DNA from: JBFLXB01 sp964570625
GTDB taxonomy: Bacteria; Nitrospirota; Nitrospiria; 2-01-FULL-66-17
Direction: 5' to 3'
Assembly (NCBI GenBank): GCA_964570625.1
Contig: CAZMYW010000017.1
Coordinates: 38,212-102,211 of the forward strand
DNA: 64,000 bases
Position numbers and translations under genes: made by a program. The notes beneath the pieces are model-generated. The model saw only the letters and a list, made by a program, of their open reading frames with translations. It was not told the origin of the DNA and ran no database searches. Of the stretch, positions 42,792-51,558 are shown one piece after another; the first letter of the stretch is position 1; each line of letters begins with the position of its first letter.

Positions 42792-44693
42792 ATGTTGACC
42801 GATTACGACGTCTACCTGTTCAAACAAGGCACTCATTTCCGTCTCTATGAGCGCCTCGGCGCCCACCTCGGGATCGAGAACGGAATCCGGGGCGCGCGCT
42901 TCGCCGTCTGGGCGCCCGGCGCGCAACGCGTGTCGGTGATCGGCGATTTCAACGCCTGGCGCCCGGACGCGTCCCCCCTCGCGGTGCGGCCCGATCACTC
43001 CGGAGTCTGGGAAGCCTTCGCGGCCGGAGTGGCGGCCGGCGCGGTGTACAAATATCGCATCGAGTCCGCTCACCTGCCCTACGCGGTCGAGAAAGCCGAT
43101 CCCTTCGCGTTCCGAACCGAGCCGCCGCCGAGAACCGCGTCCGTGGTCTCGGATCTGTCGTACGAATGGGGAGACCGGGACTGGATGACGACCCGCGGAC
43201 GCGCGAATGACTTGTCCGCGCCCATGTCCGTGTACGAAGTCCACCTGGGCTCGTGGCGACGGGCCGCGGAAGATGGCAATCGCTCCCTCACGTATCGCGA
43301 GTTGGCCCGTGACTTGACCCGGTATGTCGTGGACATGGGATTCACCCACGTGGAATTTCTCCCGGTCATGGAGCACCCGTTCTACGGCTCGTGGGGGTAT
43401 CAAGTCACCGGATTTTTTGCTCCCACGGCGCGGTACGGGGCGCCGCAGGATCTGATGTACTTGATCGACCAGTTACACCAACACGGAATCGGGGTGATCC
43501 TGGACTGGGTCCCCTCGCATTTCCCGAGCGACGAACACGGGCTCGTGTTCTTCGACGGGAGCCACCTGTACGAACACGCCGACCCGCGCCAGGGGTTTCA
43601 TCCCGAATGGAAGAGTTGCATTTTCAACTACGGCCGCCACGAAGTTCGCGCGTTCCTGGGGAGCAGCGCCGCATTCTGGCTGGACCGTTATCACGTGGAC
43701 GCCCTCCGCGTGGATGCCGTGGCGTCGATGTTGTATCTCGACTACGCGCGCCCGGCCGGCGAGTGGATCCCCAACCAATACGGAGGAAAAGAGAACCTGC
43801 CGGCGATTTCGTTCCTGCAGGATATGAACCGCACCCTCTACCGCGACCACCCCGGCACGCAGACCATGGCCGAGGAATCCACGGCTTGGCCCATGGTGTC
43901 CCGGCCGGTCAACGTGGGAGGGTTGGGCTTTGGACTGAAGTGGAACATGGGGTGGATGCACGACACCCTGGACTACTTTTCCAAGGACCCGATCTACCGC
44001 GGGTATCACCAGAACCAACTCACCTTCAGCGTCTGGTACGCGTTCACCGAAAACTTCGTGCTGCCGTTGTCCCACGACGAAGTGGTCTACGGCAAGGGGT
44101 CATTGGTCAGCAAAATGCCAGGCGACGACTGGCAAAAACGCGCCAACCTTCGTCTGCTGTTCGGCTACCTGTACGCCCATCCCGGGAAAAAATTGCTGTT
44201 CATGGGCAGCGAGTTCGGCCAAACGGACGAGTGGCACCACGAACGAAGCCTGGATTGGCCCCTCGCCTCCCTACCCGCGCATCAAGGCATCCGCCAATGG
44301 GTCAAAGACCTGAACCGCGTCTATCGCAGCACACCGGCGCTCTACGAACGGGACTTTGATGCCGACGGATTCGAGTGGGTGGACAATCGCGACTGGGAAA
44401 ACAGCCTGGTCTCGTTCCTGCGCAGAGGACGCGATCCGGATGACACCGTGTTGGTCGTGTGCAACTTCACGCCCCAACCGCGGACACCCTACCGCATCGG
44501 TGTGCCCCGCGCCGGATTCTGGCGCGAAGTGTTGAACAGCGACGCCGCTGAATACGGCGGCAGCGGACTGGGGAGTTTGGGCGGCGCGCAGTCCGAACCC
44601 ATTCCCGCCAACAACCGCCCCCACTCCCTGTCGCTCACCCTCCCCCCGCTGGCGGTCGTGTACTTCCGGTGCGATCAGTCCCTCAGGGGTTGA
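42792..44693 (+). CDS. glgB: 1,4-α-glucan branching enzyme
   Basis: 633 residues, GH13 family. An N-terminal CBM48 (FAVWAPGAQRVSVIGDFNAW), catalytic TIM barrel with HVEFLPVMEHPFYGSWGYQV, nucleophile Asp in ALRVDAVASMLYLDY, acid/base Glu in MAEESTAWP and the transition-state stabiliser in LSHDEVVYGKGSL, then the C-terminal β domain. The N1 domain of the long E. coli-type enzyme is missing, as in short GlgBs. It introduces α-1,6 branches into glycogen. No other glg genes lie in the window. The start has no clear ribosome-binding site. Confidence 0.94.
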   Translation: MLTDYDVYLFKQGTHFRLYERLGAHLGIENGIRGARFAVWAPGAQRVSVIGDFNAWRPDASPLAVRPDHSGVWEAFAAGVAAGAVYKYRIESAHLPYAVEKADPFAFRTEPPPRTASVVSDLSYEWGDRDWMTTRGRANDLSAPMSVYEVHLGSWRRAAEDGNRSLTYRELARDLTRYVVDMGFTHVEFLPVMEHPFYGSWGYQVTGFFAPTARYGAPQDLMYLIDQLHQHGIGVILDWVPSHFPSDEHGLVFFDGSHLYEHADPRQGFHPEWKSCIFNYGRHEVRAFLGSSAAFWLDRYHVDALRVDAVASMLYLDYARPAGEWIPNQYGGKENLPAISFLQDMNRTLYRDHPGTQTMAEESTAWPMVSRPVNVGGLGFGLKWNMGWMHDTLDYFSKDPIYRGYHQNQLTFSVWYAFTENFVLPLSHDEVVYGKGSLVSKMPGDDWQKRANLRLLFGYLYAHPGKKLLFMGSEFGQTDEWHHERSLDWPLASLPAHQGIRQWVKDLNRVYRSTPALYERDFDADGFEWVDNRDWENSLVSFLRRGRDPDDTVLVVCNFTPQPRTPYRIGVPRAGFWREVLNSDAAEYGGSGLGSLGGAQSEPIPANNRPHSLSLTLPPLAVVYFRCDQSLRG

Positions 44694-44716
44694 AGGCCGA
44701 GTCGTCTACCGAGGCC

Positions 44717-45178
44717 TTATTGCGCCAGCAGGTCGTTCGGCAAGATGGCTTCGGGTTTGGTATTGAAAGAAAAGTCGGGCAAGATCCAGCCGTCGCGGAT
44801 TCGATAGGCGAGGAACCGCGCAAACAGCGGCCCTTTTTCATAGTTGATCGTCAGATATACGATCGCGGTCAACCGGCTCAGTTCATTGACCTGGATAAGG
44901 TGATAGCTCTGGAACTTTCCATACACCGACTCGACCTGCCTGAGGTAGTTGACCTGGATCGCAGCCTCGGGACTGCCTTCCATCGCGCTGCCTTTGACCC
45001 AGGCCGTCACCGCAGCGCCCGCTCCCTGAAACGCGTAGTCGCCTAGACCGGTCACGATGATGCTCGGCACACCGACCTTCTCTTCCTTTGCGGCCCCGAG
45101 CATCGCCAGACTCGCCACAATGGCCACCAGGATCGCGGCGAGGCGGTTCACGCGGTCAGAGTGCCGGTTGCCCATCAT
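44717..45178 (-). CDS. Exported protein of unknown function
   Basis: 153 residues with an N-terminal signal segment (LAAILVAIVASLAMLGAAKE) and a mixed α/β mature part (YGKFQSYHLIQVNELSR, FLAYRIRDGWILPDF). It overlaps the preceding gene by 4 nt (ATGA). Similar in layout to small DUF-type periplasmic proteins, but no family is recognised. Confidence 0.65.
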   Translation of the reverse strand: MMGNRHSDRVNRLAAILVAIVASLAMLGAAKEEKVGVPSIIVTGLGDYAFQGAGAAVTAWVKGSAMEGSPEAAIQVNYLRQVESVYGKFQSYHLIQVNELSRLTAIVYLTINYEKGPLFARFLAYRIRDGWILPDFSFNTKPEAILPNDLLAQ

Positions 45179-45573
45179 CCCCGATCCTTTCCCCGGCGGA
45201 CCGCGGCTTCGATGGCTTCGAGAATCTCGTTCTCGCGCTCACCGGATCGCGTCGCCAGCGCGTCTTCAACTTGCGACGTACGCCGCCAGACATACATCGG
45301 ACTCCCCCCGGGCCGCGCCCACGGATTGTCGGGCACACACACGCTGGTGTCATACAGACTAGAAGCCTGCTGACCCGGTCCCAGGATATCCTCGGGCAAC
45401 TGGTACTGACACAACGCCTGCTGACCCGTGGACGCGGGATCGGCATAGACCGGCGCCAACAACTCAACGGCATACTGGGCCAGGATTCGCCTGCCGCCGT
45501 CACGAGCCGCGATCGCCAGTTCAAATCGCGTCCGTTCCTTCAGGACACGATACCGGCTGAACGTGTCCGTCAC
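45175..45573 (-). CDS. Protein of unknown function overlapping the NFACT-R gene
   Basis: 132 residues from GTG 45573 (a TTG at 45591 is also possible). No signal peptide; two cysteines (ALCQYQLPEDILGPGQQ, TSVCVPDN) and a charged C-terminal helix (ENEILEAIEAAVRRG). It overlaps the 3' end of the DUF814 gene by ~50 bp in another frame and is coupled by 4 nt to the exported protein downstream. Coding status rests on its clean coupling to that gene. Confidence 0.55.
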   Translation of the reverse strand: MTDTFSRYRVLKERTRFELAIAARDGGRRILAQYAVELLAPVYADPASTGQQALCQYQLPEDILGPGQQASSLYDTSVCVPDNPWARPGGSPMYVWRRTSQVEDALATRSGERENEILEAIEAAVRRGKDRG

Positions 45574-46000
45574 CCGACGAACGGGTGGCAAAGCTGATAT
45601 CAGGCCGAACCTTCAACACCTTGCCTTTCGTCACCTGAACCGTTCCCACCTTGGCTTCGCGGGGTTTGGTCACGTATCGGGCGAGCGTGCAACAAACCCG
45701 GACCATACCGGCTCCCCGTCCTTTACTATGATATGCCGCAACCGACGCGGCCTGCTGGAGCGTCTCGGTGCCGGGGTCCTCGTCCGGCTTGGCGCGCAGG
45801 ATCACGTGACTTCCGGACATGCCTTCGGCGTGAAACCACCAATCGCGAGGCGCGGCTAATTCCATGCTCACATAGTCGTTGTCTTGGTCCGTGGCTCCGG
45901 CCAACACGGTCCAGGAACCTGGCAGGTCATAACAATATACGCGGGGTTTGGACCCGCTCACGGATACCGATCGGACCGTGCTTCCGACCCTCGCGTCCAA
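45521..46000 (-). CDS. Stand-alone NFACT-R (DUF814) protein
   Basis: About 159 residues. Essentially one NFACT-R domain: YDLPGSWTVLAGATDQDNDY, APRDWWFHAEGMSGSHVILR, TLQQAASVAAYHSKGRG and AREAKVGTVQ-like TKPREAKVGTVQVTKGKVLK. In RqcH/NEMF this domain belongs to ribosome quality control; short stand-alone versions are predicted to bind RNA. The N-terminal start (TTG 46000 or GTG 45964) is uncertain, and a ~30-residue tail after the domain overlaps the next gene. Confidence 0.8.
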   Translation of the reverse strand: MDARVGSTVRSVSVSGSKPRVYCYDLPGSWTVLAGATDQDNDYVSMELAAPRDWWFHAEGMSGSHVILRAKPDEDPGTETLQQAASVAAYHSKGRGAGMVRVCCTLARYVTKPREAKVGTVQVTKGKVLKVRPDISFATRSSGDGHVQPVSCPEGTDAI

Positions 46001-46052
46001 ACGTCTGCATCTTCATGAGGCATGTCTTCCGACCCGCGTCGTCTTTAGCCTC

Positions 46053-46089
46053 GGCTTATAACACGGCTTGGGAGTTGGGGTAAAGCCTG
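46053..46089 (+). repeat. 37-nt intergenic element, copy 1
   Basis: Begins GGCTTATAACACGG and ends GGGGTAAAGCCTG; same length and ends as the copies at 51373 and 52254. TATAAC could serve as a -10 box and CGGCTT/AAGCC could pair. See the separate finding. Confidence 0.6.
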
Positions 46090-46394
46090 CGGACGTATCA
46101 GCCCGACCCCGGTTGGGGTTGCATGTGTGGGCCCATGGTATGAAAATACCGACAGCTCCGCCCAATTTCTGGCAGTTCCGCGCGGTGCCGGTTCTCCCGG
46201 CACCCTGATGATCCACATCGACTTTTTTGAGAATGTGGTGTACAACCATCCGGCGCTATCCGACGAGAATGGCTTTGCAGCGCCATTCCCATGGTGTCGA
46301 ATTCGAAATTGGCCTGAGAATTACGATGTTCGCTTACGCGTTTGATCAGTCTCAAAAGCTGCAGCCAAGGCTCCACCCGGGGGGCAAGCTATCC

Positions 46395-46410
46395 TGGCAC
46401 GCCGATTGCT
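46395..46410 (+). promoter_or_regulatory. σ54 (RpoN) promoter
   Basis: TGGCACGCCGATTGCT is an exact match to the -24/-12 consensus (TGGCAC-N5-TTGCT; GG and GC 10 nt apart). It lies 52 nt before ATG 46463, so the start of transcription would be near 46421. Expression should need an activator of the NtrC class, none of which is in the window. Confidence 0.75.
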
Positions 46411-46462
46411 TTGAGTCCTGTCGGTTTATGTTGTTCACTCCATGGAGGCCGCCGGGACGACA

Positions 46463-48739
46463 ATGAGCACAGGACAACGGAACAGGCACTTGACGTTGAT
46501 GCTCGGAGCGTCGCTCCTGCTCTTCCACGGGTGCGGAGACATCAGCCCCAGCGAAAACACGGGTAACAACGGTGGCGGCACCGTGAACGAGTCGCCCACC
46601 GCGGACATCGACACCTCCCCCCTGAGCGGCAACGCGCCGCTGACCGTGAATTTTGACGGGAGCAACAGCGACGATGCGGATGGGGCCATCGTGTCGTATG
46701 CGTGGGATTTCGGCGACGGCTCGCCGGTCCAGAGCGGCGCGAGTGCCACCACAAGTCATCAGTACACCGCCGCCGGATCTTACACCGCCGTGTTGACCGT
46801 GACGGACGACGACGGCGCAACCGATGACGCGTCCTCCTCGTCCATCGCGGTGGGCAACCCGCCCCCGACCGCCAATGGACGCTCCGTTTCCACCACGCAG
46901 AATATCTCGCTCCCGATTACCCTGACCGGGATCAGCCCCACCGGGAGTGTCCTGACCTTCTCGATCGTGTCGGCGCCGGGACAAGGCACCCTGGGGACAA
47001 TCACGTCCCTCTCGGCCACCAGTGCCTCGATCACCTATACACCCGCCAACGGCTATACCGGCGCGGATTCCTTCACCTTCCGGGTAACCACGAATTCGCA
47101 GAACAGCGGTCCCGCGACCGTCAGTATTACGATCGGCGCCGGCACCACGAACCAGGCGCCGACGGCACAGATCACGGCGACTCCGTTGACCGGCAACGCG
47201 CCGTTGACCGTGAATTTCAACGGAACCGGCAGCAGCGACTCGGATGGCACACTGGTGTCCTATGCCTGGGACTTCGGCGACGGCTCGCCGGTCCAGAGCG
47301 GCGCGAGTGCCACCACGAGTCATCAATACTCCACCGCCGGATCCTACACCGCCGTATTGACCGTGACCGACGACGACGGCGCGACCGATGACGCGTCCTC
47401 CTCGTCCATCGCGGTGGGCATCCCGCCTCCGACCGCCAATGGACGCTCCGTCTCCACGACGCTGGATACCGCCCTTCCGATGATTTTGACCGGGATCAGC
47501 CCCACGGGAAGTGCCCTGACGTTCTCGATCGTGTCGGCGCCTGGACAGGGCACCCTGGGGACAATCACCTCCCTCTCGGCCACCAGTGCTTCGGTCACCT
47601 ATACACCCGCCAACGGCTACACCGGCTCGGACTCCTTCACCTTCCGGGTGACCGCCGCCGGGCAGGACAGCAACACGGCGACCGTGACGATCTCGATCGG
47701 CGCCGGTTCAGCGGACTTCGAGGGCTTCGGAGCCATTACCCGCGGCGCGGAAGACTGTCCCGATGCGGGAGGCTACGCAACGTACCACGTGACCAGTCTC
47801 GCCAACAGCGGCGCGGGCACGCTGCGTGATGCCGTGTCCGAAGGCTGCCGTTATGTCGTGTTCGACGTCGGGGGGACCATCACGCTGGCGAGCTCGCTGC
47901 AAATCACCGACTCATACATTACGATCGACGGTCTATCGGCGCCAAGCCCGGGGATTACCATCCGGCAACCCGGGACCTCGACCAAAACCGTGATCATCTC
48001 CAGCCTGAGCGCCGATACACACGACGTGATCGTTCATCACCTGAGGAACGTCGGCGACGGCGGCCACAGCGATTCCGCCAACGACATCTGGGGCCTGGAC
48101 GGCGACGACGGTGAGGTCTATAACGTGATCATCGACCATATCACCGGGAGCGCCGCCAACGACGGGGTCTTCGACATCTACGGCAACGTGCGCGACGTCA
48201 CCATTTCCTGGAACTTGATCAAGGACACGGAGACCGCGCTGCACCTGTCGCAAGAGGATGACGTGCGGGCCAGGATCTCACTGCATCACAACGTCTTCGC
48301 CCGCAACAGCGAGCGGCAGATCCGCATGCGGCATCACAACGAGCTCATCGACTTCGTGAACAACGTGATCTACGGGTGGCAGAGCGCCGGACTGGACATC
48401 GCCACCAATATCGGGGTTTCCAACGACGAGTTTCCGAAGCTGAACGTGGAAAACAATTACTATTTTGCCGACGGAGCAGACGCCGGTGACGCAATCGTGC
48501 GCGATATCGACGGCCAGATCTTCTTCAGCGGCAACGTCTTCCCCTCCGCCGAGGACGACGACTTCTCCACCGCCACGCGCTGGGCCATCCCGACCTACGC
48601 GCAGGTCACCACCCATGCCGCCTCGACATTGGGCGACACGGTGGTGCCGTGCGTGGGCACGCACTATCCCACGACGGACGAGGCGGATCTGCTGGACGAG
48701 GTCGGCACGGCGATCGGCGGCGCGGGCGGGTCCTGCTAG
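46463..48739 (+). CDS. PKD-domain lipoprotein with C-terminal right-handed β-helix
   Basis: 758 residues from ATG 46463 (an upstream in-frame ATG 46442 is possible). Lipobox region LLLFHGC followed by an Asn/Gly linker. Then two tandem units, each a PKD domain (VSYAWDFGDGSPVQSG) and a cadherin-like/Big_9-type β-sandwich (SVLTFSIVSAPGQGTLGTIT, TPANGYTGADSFTFRV). The C-terminal ~330 residues resemble pectate-lyase-like β-helices (GAGTLRDAVSEGCRYVVFDV, VIIDHITGSAANDGVFDIYG, DVTISWNLIKDTETAL). A polysaccharide-active or -binding surface protein is likely; lyase catalytic residues were not verified. A σ54 promoter precedes it. Confidence 0.87.
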   Translation: MSTGQRNRHLTLMLGASLLLFHGCGDISPSENTGNNGGGTVNESPTADIDTSPLSGNAPLTVNFDGSNSDDADGAIVSYAWDFGDGSPVQSGASATTSHQYTAAGSYTAVLTVTDDDGATDDASSSSIAVGNPPPTANGRSVSTTQNISLPITLTGISPTGSVLTFSIVSAPGQGTLGTITSLSATSASITYTPANGYTGADSFTFRVTTNSQNSGPATVSITIGAGTTNQAPTAQITATPLTGNAPLTVNFNGTGSSDSDGTLVSYAWDFGDGSPVQSGASATTSHQYSTAGSYTAVLTVTDDDGATDDASSSSIAVGIPPPTANGRSVSTTLDTALPMILTGISPTGSALTFSIVSAPGQGTLGTITSLSATSASVTYTPANGYTGSDSFTFRVTAAGQDSNTATVTISIGAGSADFEGFGAITRGAEDCPDAGGYATYHVTSLANSGAGTLRDAVSEGCRYVVFDVGGTITLASSLQITDSYITIDGLSAPSPGITIRQPGTSTKTVIISSLSADTHDVIVHHLRNVGDGGHSDSANDIWGLDGDDGEVYNVIIDHITGSAANDGVFDIYGNVRDVTISWNLIKDTETALHLSQEDDVRARISLHHNVFARNSERQIRMRHHNELIDFVNNVIYGWQSAGLDIATNIGVSNDEFPKLNVENNYYFADGADAGDAIVRDIDGQIFFSGNVFPSAEDDDFSTATRWAIPTYAQVTTHAASTLGDTVVPCVGTHYPTTDEADLLDEVGTAIGGAGGSC
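46586..47713 (+). repeat. 564-bp tandem duplication inside the PKD lipoprotein gene
   Basis: Unit 1 (~46586-47149) and unit 2 (~47150-47713) have matching landmarks exactly 564 bp apart (e.g. TCGCCGGTCC at 46721 and 47285, ACAATCAC at 46997 and 47561), with no indels and long identical runs. Each encodes PKD plus β-sandwich. The unit borders are approximate. Confidence 0.85.
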
Positions 48740-48745
48740 GAACTC

Positions 48746-48777
48746 GAGGGCTCGGCCGCACCGCGCCGCGAGCCCTC
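48746..48777. terminator. Hairpin between convergent genes
   Basis: GAGGGCTCG (48746-48754) pairs perfectly with CGAGCCCTC (48769-48777) 7 nt after the PKD gene stop. It lies between two convergent genes, which suits a bidirectional terminator, but no U tract follows. Confidence 0.45.
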
Positions 48778-48830
48778 CGACGGGGCCTGACGGTGGTCTT
48801 CCAACACTGACGGCCATTCGACGTCGAGAG

Positions 48831-50843
48831 TCACCCCGCCCCCGCGGGTGGCTCCAGGTCCCGCCATTCATCGACTAACGTGAACGGGAACGGCACGCCG
48901 TCACGCCGCAAAATGTCGTTCCCGAGTTCCCACGATCCCGCCATCGTCAGATGACTCCGATTGTAGTAAATCGGATTGCCGCTCGCACCGAACGCCGTAC
49001 AGACTCCGTTCGGGCAGACGTAGGGCGTGACGTCGAAATACTCGACACTCGGAGTCTTCTTGGCAAAATCCTCGATTCTCGCATTGACGGCCGAGATCGT
49101 TTCCAAAAGCGGACTGCTGGGACGAGGGCACTCTAGGAAGGGGTAACTCAGGGCCTTTTCCCGGCAACGCCGATCGTAACCAGGGATGACGGGAGCCTTG
49201 CCAATCAGCACAACGAGCTTACCCTGGTCCACTAACACACGCACGGTGTCGAAAAACGCGTCAAGAAATTCCTCCGACCGTTCCTGATACGTTGTCCAGG
49301 ACGCGGAGATGATCACGACTTCGAACGCGTTGACAACCGGGCGCACGATTTCAGCCGAATCGCGGCAATCCGCCAGTCTCCTCGCCGGAACGAACGCTTC
49401 AGGGTCGCCGTGGATCGGCGGACACGACTCGGTCGCCAGGTTCCGGAACCGAAAGCCTGCCTGCTTGGCGAAGACGCCGATCATCCCGACGTAATGCGCC
49501 GCATTGGAATCGCCCCACAACAGCGCTTCCGGAGCAGCCGCTGAATCAACCCCGACCACGCACCGATCGTCCGTCGCGTCCGTCAGCGTGATCCTGGCGC
49601 GCTGACACACATAGTCGTACTCCCGGGTTGAGCGCGTCTGGTCGCGGATGGCCGCCAGGCTGGCCTTGTAGTCGTCGGAAAGCCAACGGATGCCATAGCC
49701 GTCGATCCTCATCATGCCGAATGCCGCCAACGCCAACAAGCCGGCCGGGATGGCGTACTGGCGGGAGAAGATCCGCGCGGCCGACTCCTGGGACAGACGC
49801 GCGGGTCGCTCCACGTAGTGGTACGTGATCCAGGCCAGGAGCACCGTCACCGCGAACACGACCGATCCCGTCAGGACATCGATCTCCGCACGGCCGTATC
49901 GAAGAAACGCCAATAACGGCCAGTGCCACAGATAAACCGAGTACGAAATAAGGCCCAACCACACCAACGGGCGCAGCCCCAGAAGACGCGACGGCCAGCT
50001 GGAGCCGCAGTGCCCGGCAAGAATCAAGAACGCCGTCCCGAGCGTCGGCGGCACCGCCCGCAACCCCGGAAACACCCGTTCCGCTGAAAGCCACGTCATC
50101 GAGGCGACCAGTAGCAGGAGTCCGATCACGGCCATCGGTGCGACGACTGCCGCCGGAACTCGTTGTTTGGCTCCCCGCAAAACCGCAAGCGCCACCAACG
50201 CGCCGACGAGCAGCTCTCCTGCTCGCGCAGGCAGCATGTAATAGACGAAGGATGGAGAGCGTTCGAAGAGGTACTCACCGAGAAGAAACGACCCGAGTGC
50301 GACCAGTCCCGCGGCGAAGAAAAACGATCTGGTTCGCGGGCGCCGGTAGAGGAGCAGCAGGAGCAGCGGCCAAAGGATGTAAAACTGTTCCTCGACTCCC
50401 AGCGACCAAAGGTGCAGCAGCGGTCTTTCGCTCGTGGCAGCCGCGAAGTACGTAGTGTCCAAGTGTAACCAGAAATAGACGTTGGCGAGAGAGAACACTG
50501 ACCAGAGCGCCGCCTCCGCACTCCGTTCAGCGTCCACCGGCCGCAACAGCAGTTGCGCCGCCACCAGCGTCACGGTCACCACGACCAACATCGCCGGCGC
50601 AATACGCTTGACGCGACGACGGTAAAAATCCACGAGGGAGAACCGGCCCTGTTCCAAGTCTCGCAGAATGTTCAGCGAAATAAGGAATCCGGAAATGACG
50701 AAGAAAATATCGACGCCCACGAAGCCGCCCGGCACGAGCGTCTTGTTCATGTGAAAGAGGACGATGGAAAGGACCGCAACGGCCCGGAGACCATCGACGT
50801 CAGGGCGATACTCCTGAGTCGGTTTAGTAACGGATAGCGCCAC
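48831..50843 (-). CDS. Acyltransferase-3 / SGNH fusion (OafA/OatA-like)
   Basis: 670 residues. N-terminal acyltransferase-3 domain of ~10-11 helices (YRPDVDGLRAVAVLSIVLFH, GFVGVDIFFVISGFLIS, RRVKRIAPA, HLWSLGVEEQFYILWPL), then a C-terminal periplasmic SGNH domain (LLWGDSNAAHYVG, conserved His in YYNRSHLTMAG). Enzymes of this type move acyl groups onto LPS O-antigen, peptidoglycan or other glycans. The SGNH Ser motif reads GDSNA. GTG 50843 start without a clear ribosome-binding site. It belongs to an envelope-glycan theme with the surrounding surface proteins; the acceptor is unknown. Confidence 0.9.
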   Translation of the reverse strand: MALSVTKPTQEYRPDVDGLRAVAVLSIVLFHMNKTLVPGGFVGVDIFFVISGFLISLNILRDLEQGRFSLVDFYRRRVKRIAPAMLVVVTVTLVAAQLLLRPVDAERSAEAALWSVFSLANVYFWLHLDTTYFAAATSERPLLHLWSLGVEEQFYILWPLLLLLLYRRPRTRSFFFAAGLVALGSFLLGEYLFERSPSFVYYMLPARAGELLVGALVALAVLRGAKQRVPAAVVAPMAVIGLLLLVASMTWLSAERVFPGLRAVPPTLGTAFLILAGHCGSSWPSRLLGLRPLVWLGLISYSVYLWHWPLLAFLRYGRAEIDVLTGSVVFAVTVLLAWITYHYVERPARLSQESAARIFSRQYAIPAGLLALAAFGMMRIDGYGIRWLSDDYKASLAAIRDQTRSTREYDYVCQRARITLTDATDDRCVVGVDSAAAPEALLWGDSNAAHYVGMIGVFAKQAGFRFRNLATESCPPIHGDPEAFVPARRLADCRDSAEIVRPVVNAFEVVIISASWTTYQERSEEFLDAFFDTVRVLVDQGKLVVLIGKAPVIPGYDRRCREKALSYPFLECPRPSSPLLETISAVNARIEDFAKKTPSVEYFDVTPYVCPNGVCTAFGASGNPIYYNRSHLTMAGSWELGNDILRRDGVPFPFTLVDEWRDLEPPAGAG

Positions 50844-50889
50844 TGTCGATCATCCCGCGGCTTGTGAGAGCCGATCCGGAGCCGATTTC

Positions 50890-51306
50890 CTACACCCGTT
50901 CCTGCTTCCGATACAGGAATGCCACAACCACTCCAAGGGCTACGACGAGGATTCCGTCGAACACGATCTGCTTGACCACGTGCAAGCCCGGAATCGGCTG
51001 CACCACGTAATAGATCGTGTACGTCGGTACCACCGTCATCAACGCAACCGCCAGACCGAAGCGAATCCCCTGCCCGAGCCACGGCCTGGCCTCGACTCCG
51101 CGCGAGTAGATCCACACGAATGTACCGGCCATGAACACGTGCGCAAGAATCATCAACGGGAAGTACCGTTGCGCATCCGCCTCGGACCGGAACAGATTGG
51201 GTAATTTCGCGTAATCCTCGTGCAGCAGCGCCCCGTGCACGACAAAGCTGCCGACCATCCAGGCGACGAAGGTCACGATCCAGGCATTGAAGAATGTTCT
51301 GCTCAT
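50890..51306 (-). CDS. Small integral membrane protein of unknown function
   Basis: 138 residues from ATG 51306 with AGGAGG at ideal spacing. Four predicted helices (AWIVTFVAWMVGSFVVHGAL, FPLMILAHVFMAGTFVWIYS, GLAVALMTVVPTYTIYYVVQ, IVFDGILVVALGVVVAFLYR). The layout is like DUF1761-type proteins, but the match is not certain. It lies 46 bp before the acyltransferase gene on the same strand. Confidence 0.75.
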   Translation of the reverse strand: MSRTFFNAWIVTFVAWMVGSFVVHGALLHEDYAKLPNLFRSEADAQRYFPLMILAHVFMAGTFVWIYSRGVEARPWLGQGIRFGLAVALMTVVPTYTIYYVVQPIPGLHVVKQIVFDGILVVALGVVVAFLYRKQERV

Positions 51307-51372
51307 GACTCCTCCTTGGTGATGTGGAAGGTTGTACCGGGACAGTCGTTGCAAAGGGGACGCGCCACGCCG

Positions 51373-51409
51373 CGCTTATAACACGGGCCGGACGAGTGGG
51401 TAAAGCCTG
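51373..51409 (+). repeat. 37-nt intergenic element, copy 2
   Basis: CGCTTATAACACGG ... GTGGGTAAAGCCTG, same length as copies 1 and 3. It lies in the 252-bp gap 51307-51558 between two minus-strand genes; no plus-strand gene follows it closely. Confidence 0.6.
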
Positions 51410-51558
51410 ATAACGTGGAGCAAGGTCCCGGCGCCCCGTGGGAGGGGACTATGGATCAGAGTTGTGAGCGGGTCCCGATGTGATGGACAGGGAGTCCTTG
51501 GCGTCTTCTGTTACCGATATCCCGACCCGTTCAGATTGGTGTTCAGGGCCTGGAAGAT

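Larger units (their letters stand above)
46001..46462. other. 462-bp non-coding region
   Basis: Contains the first 37-nt repeated element (46053-46089), a GC-rich hairpin right after it (CCCGACCCCGGTTGGGGT) and the σ54-type promoter near 46395. No convincing gene; the short frames here lack coding character. This may be a long 5' region for the PKD lipoprotein if transcription starts at the element. Confidence 0.6.

Noticed and set aside
46053..46130. Cyclic-di-GMP (GEMM) or other known riboswitch
   Set aside because: The TAAAGCC end recalls GEMM aptamers, but the required GGGCAAACC and GGACGCAAAGCC segments are not present in their proper arrangement in any of the three copies.
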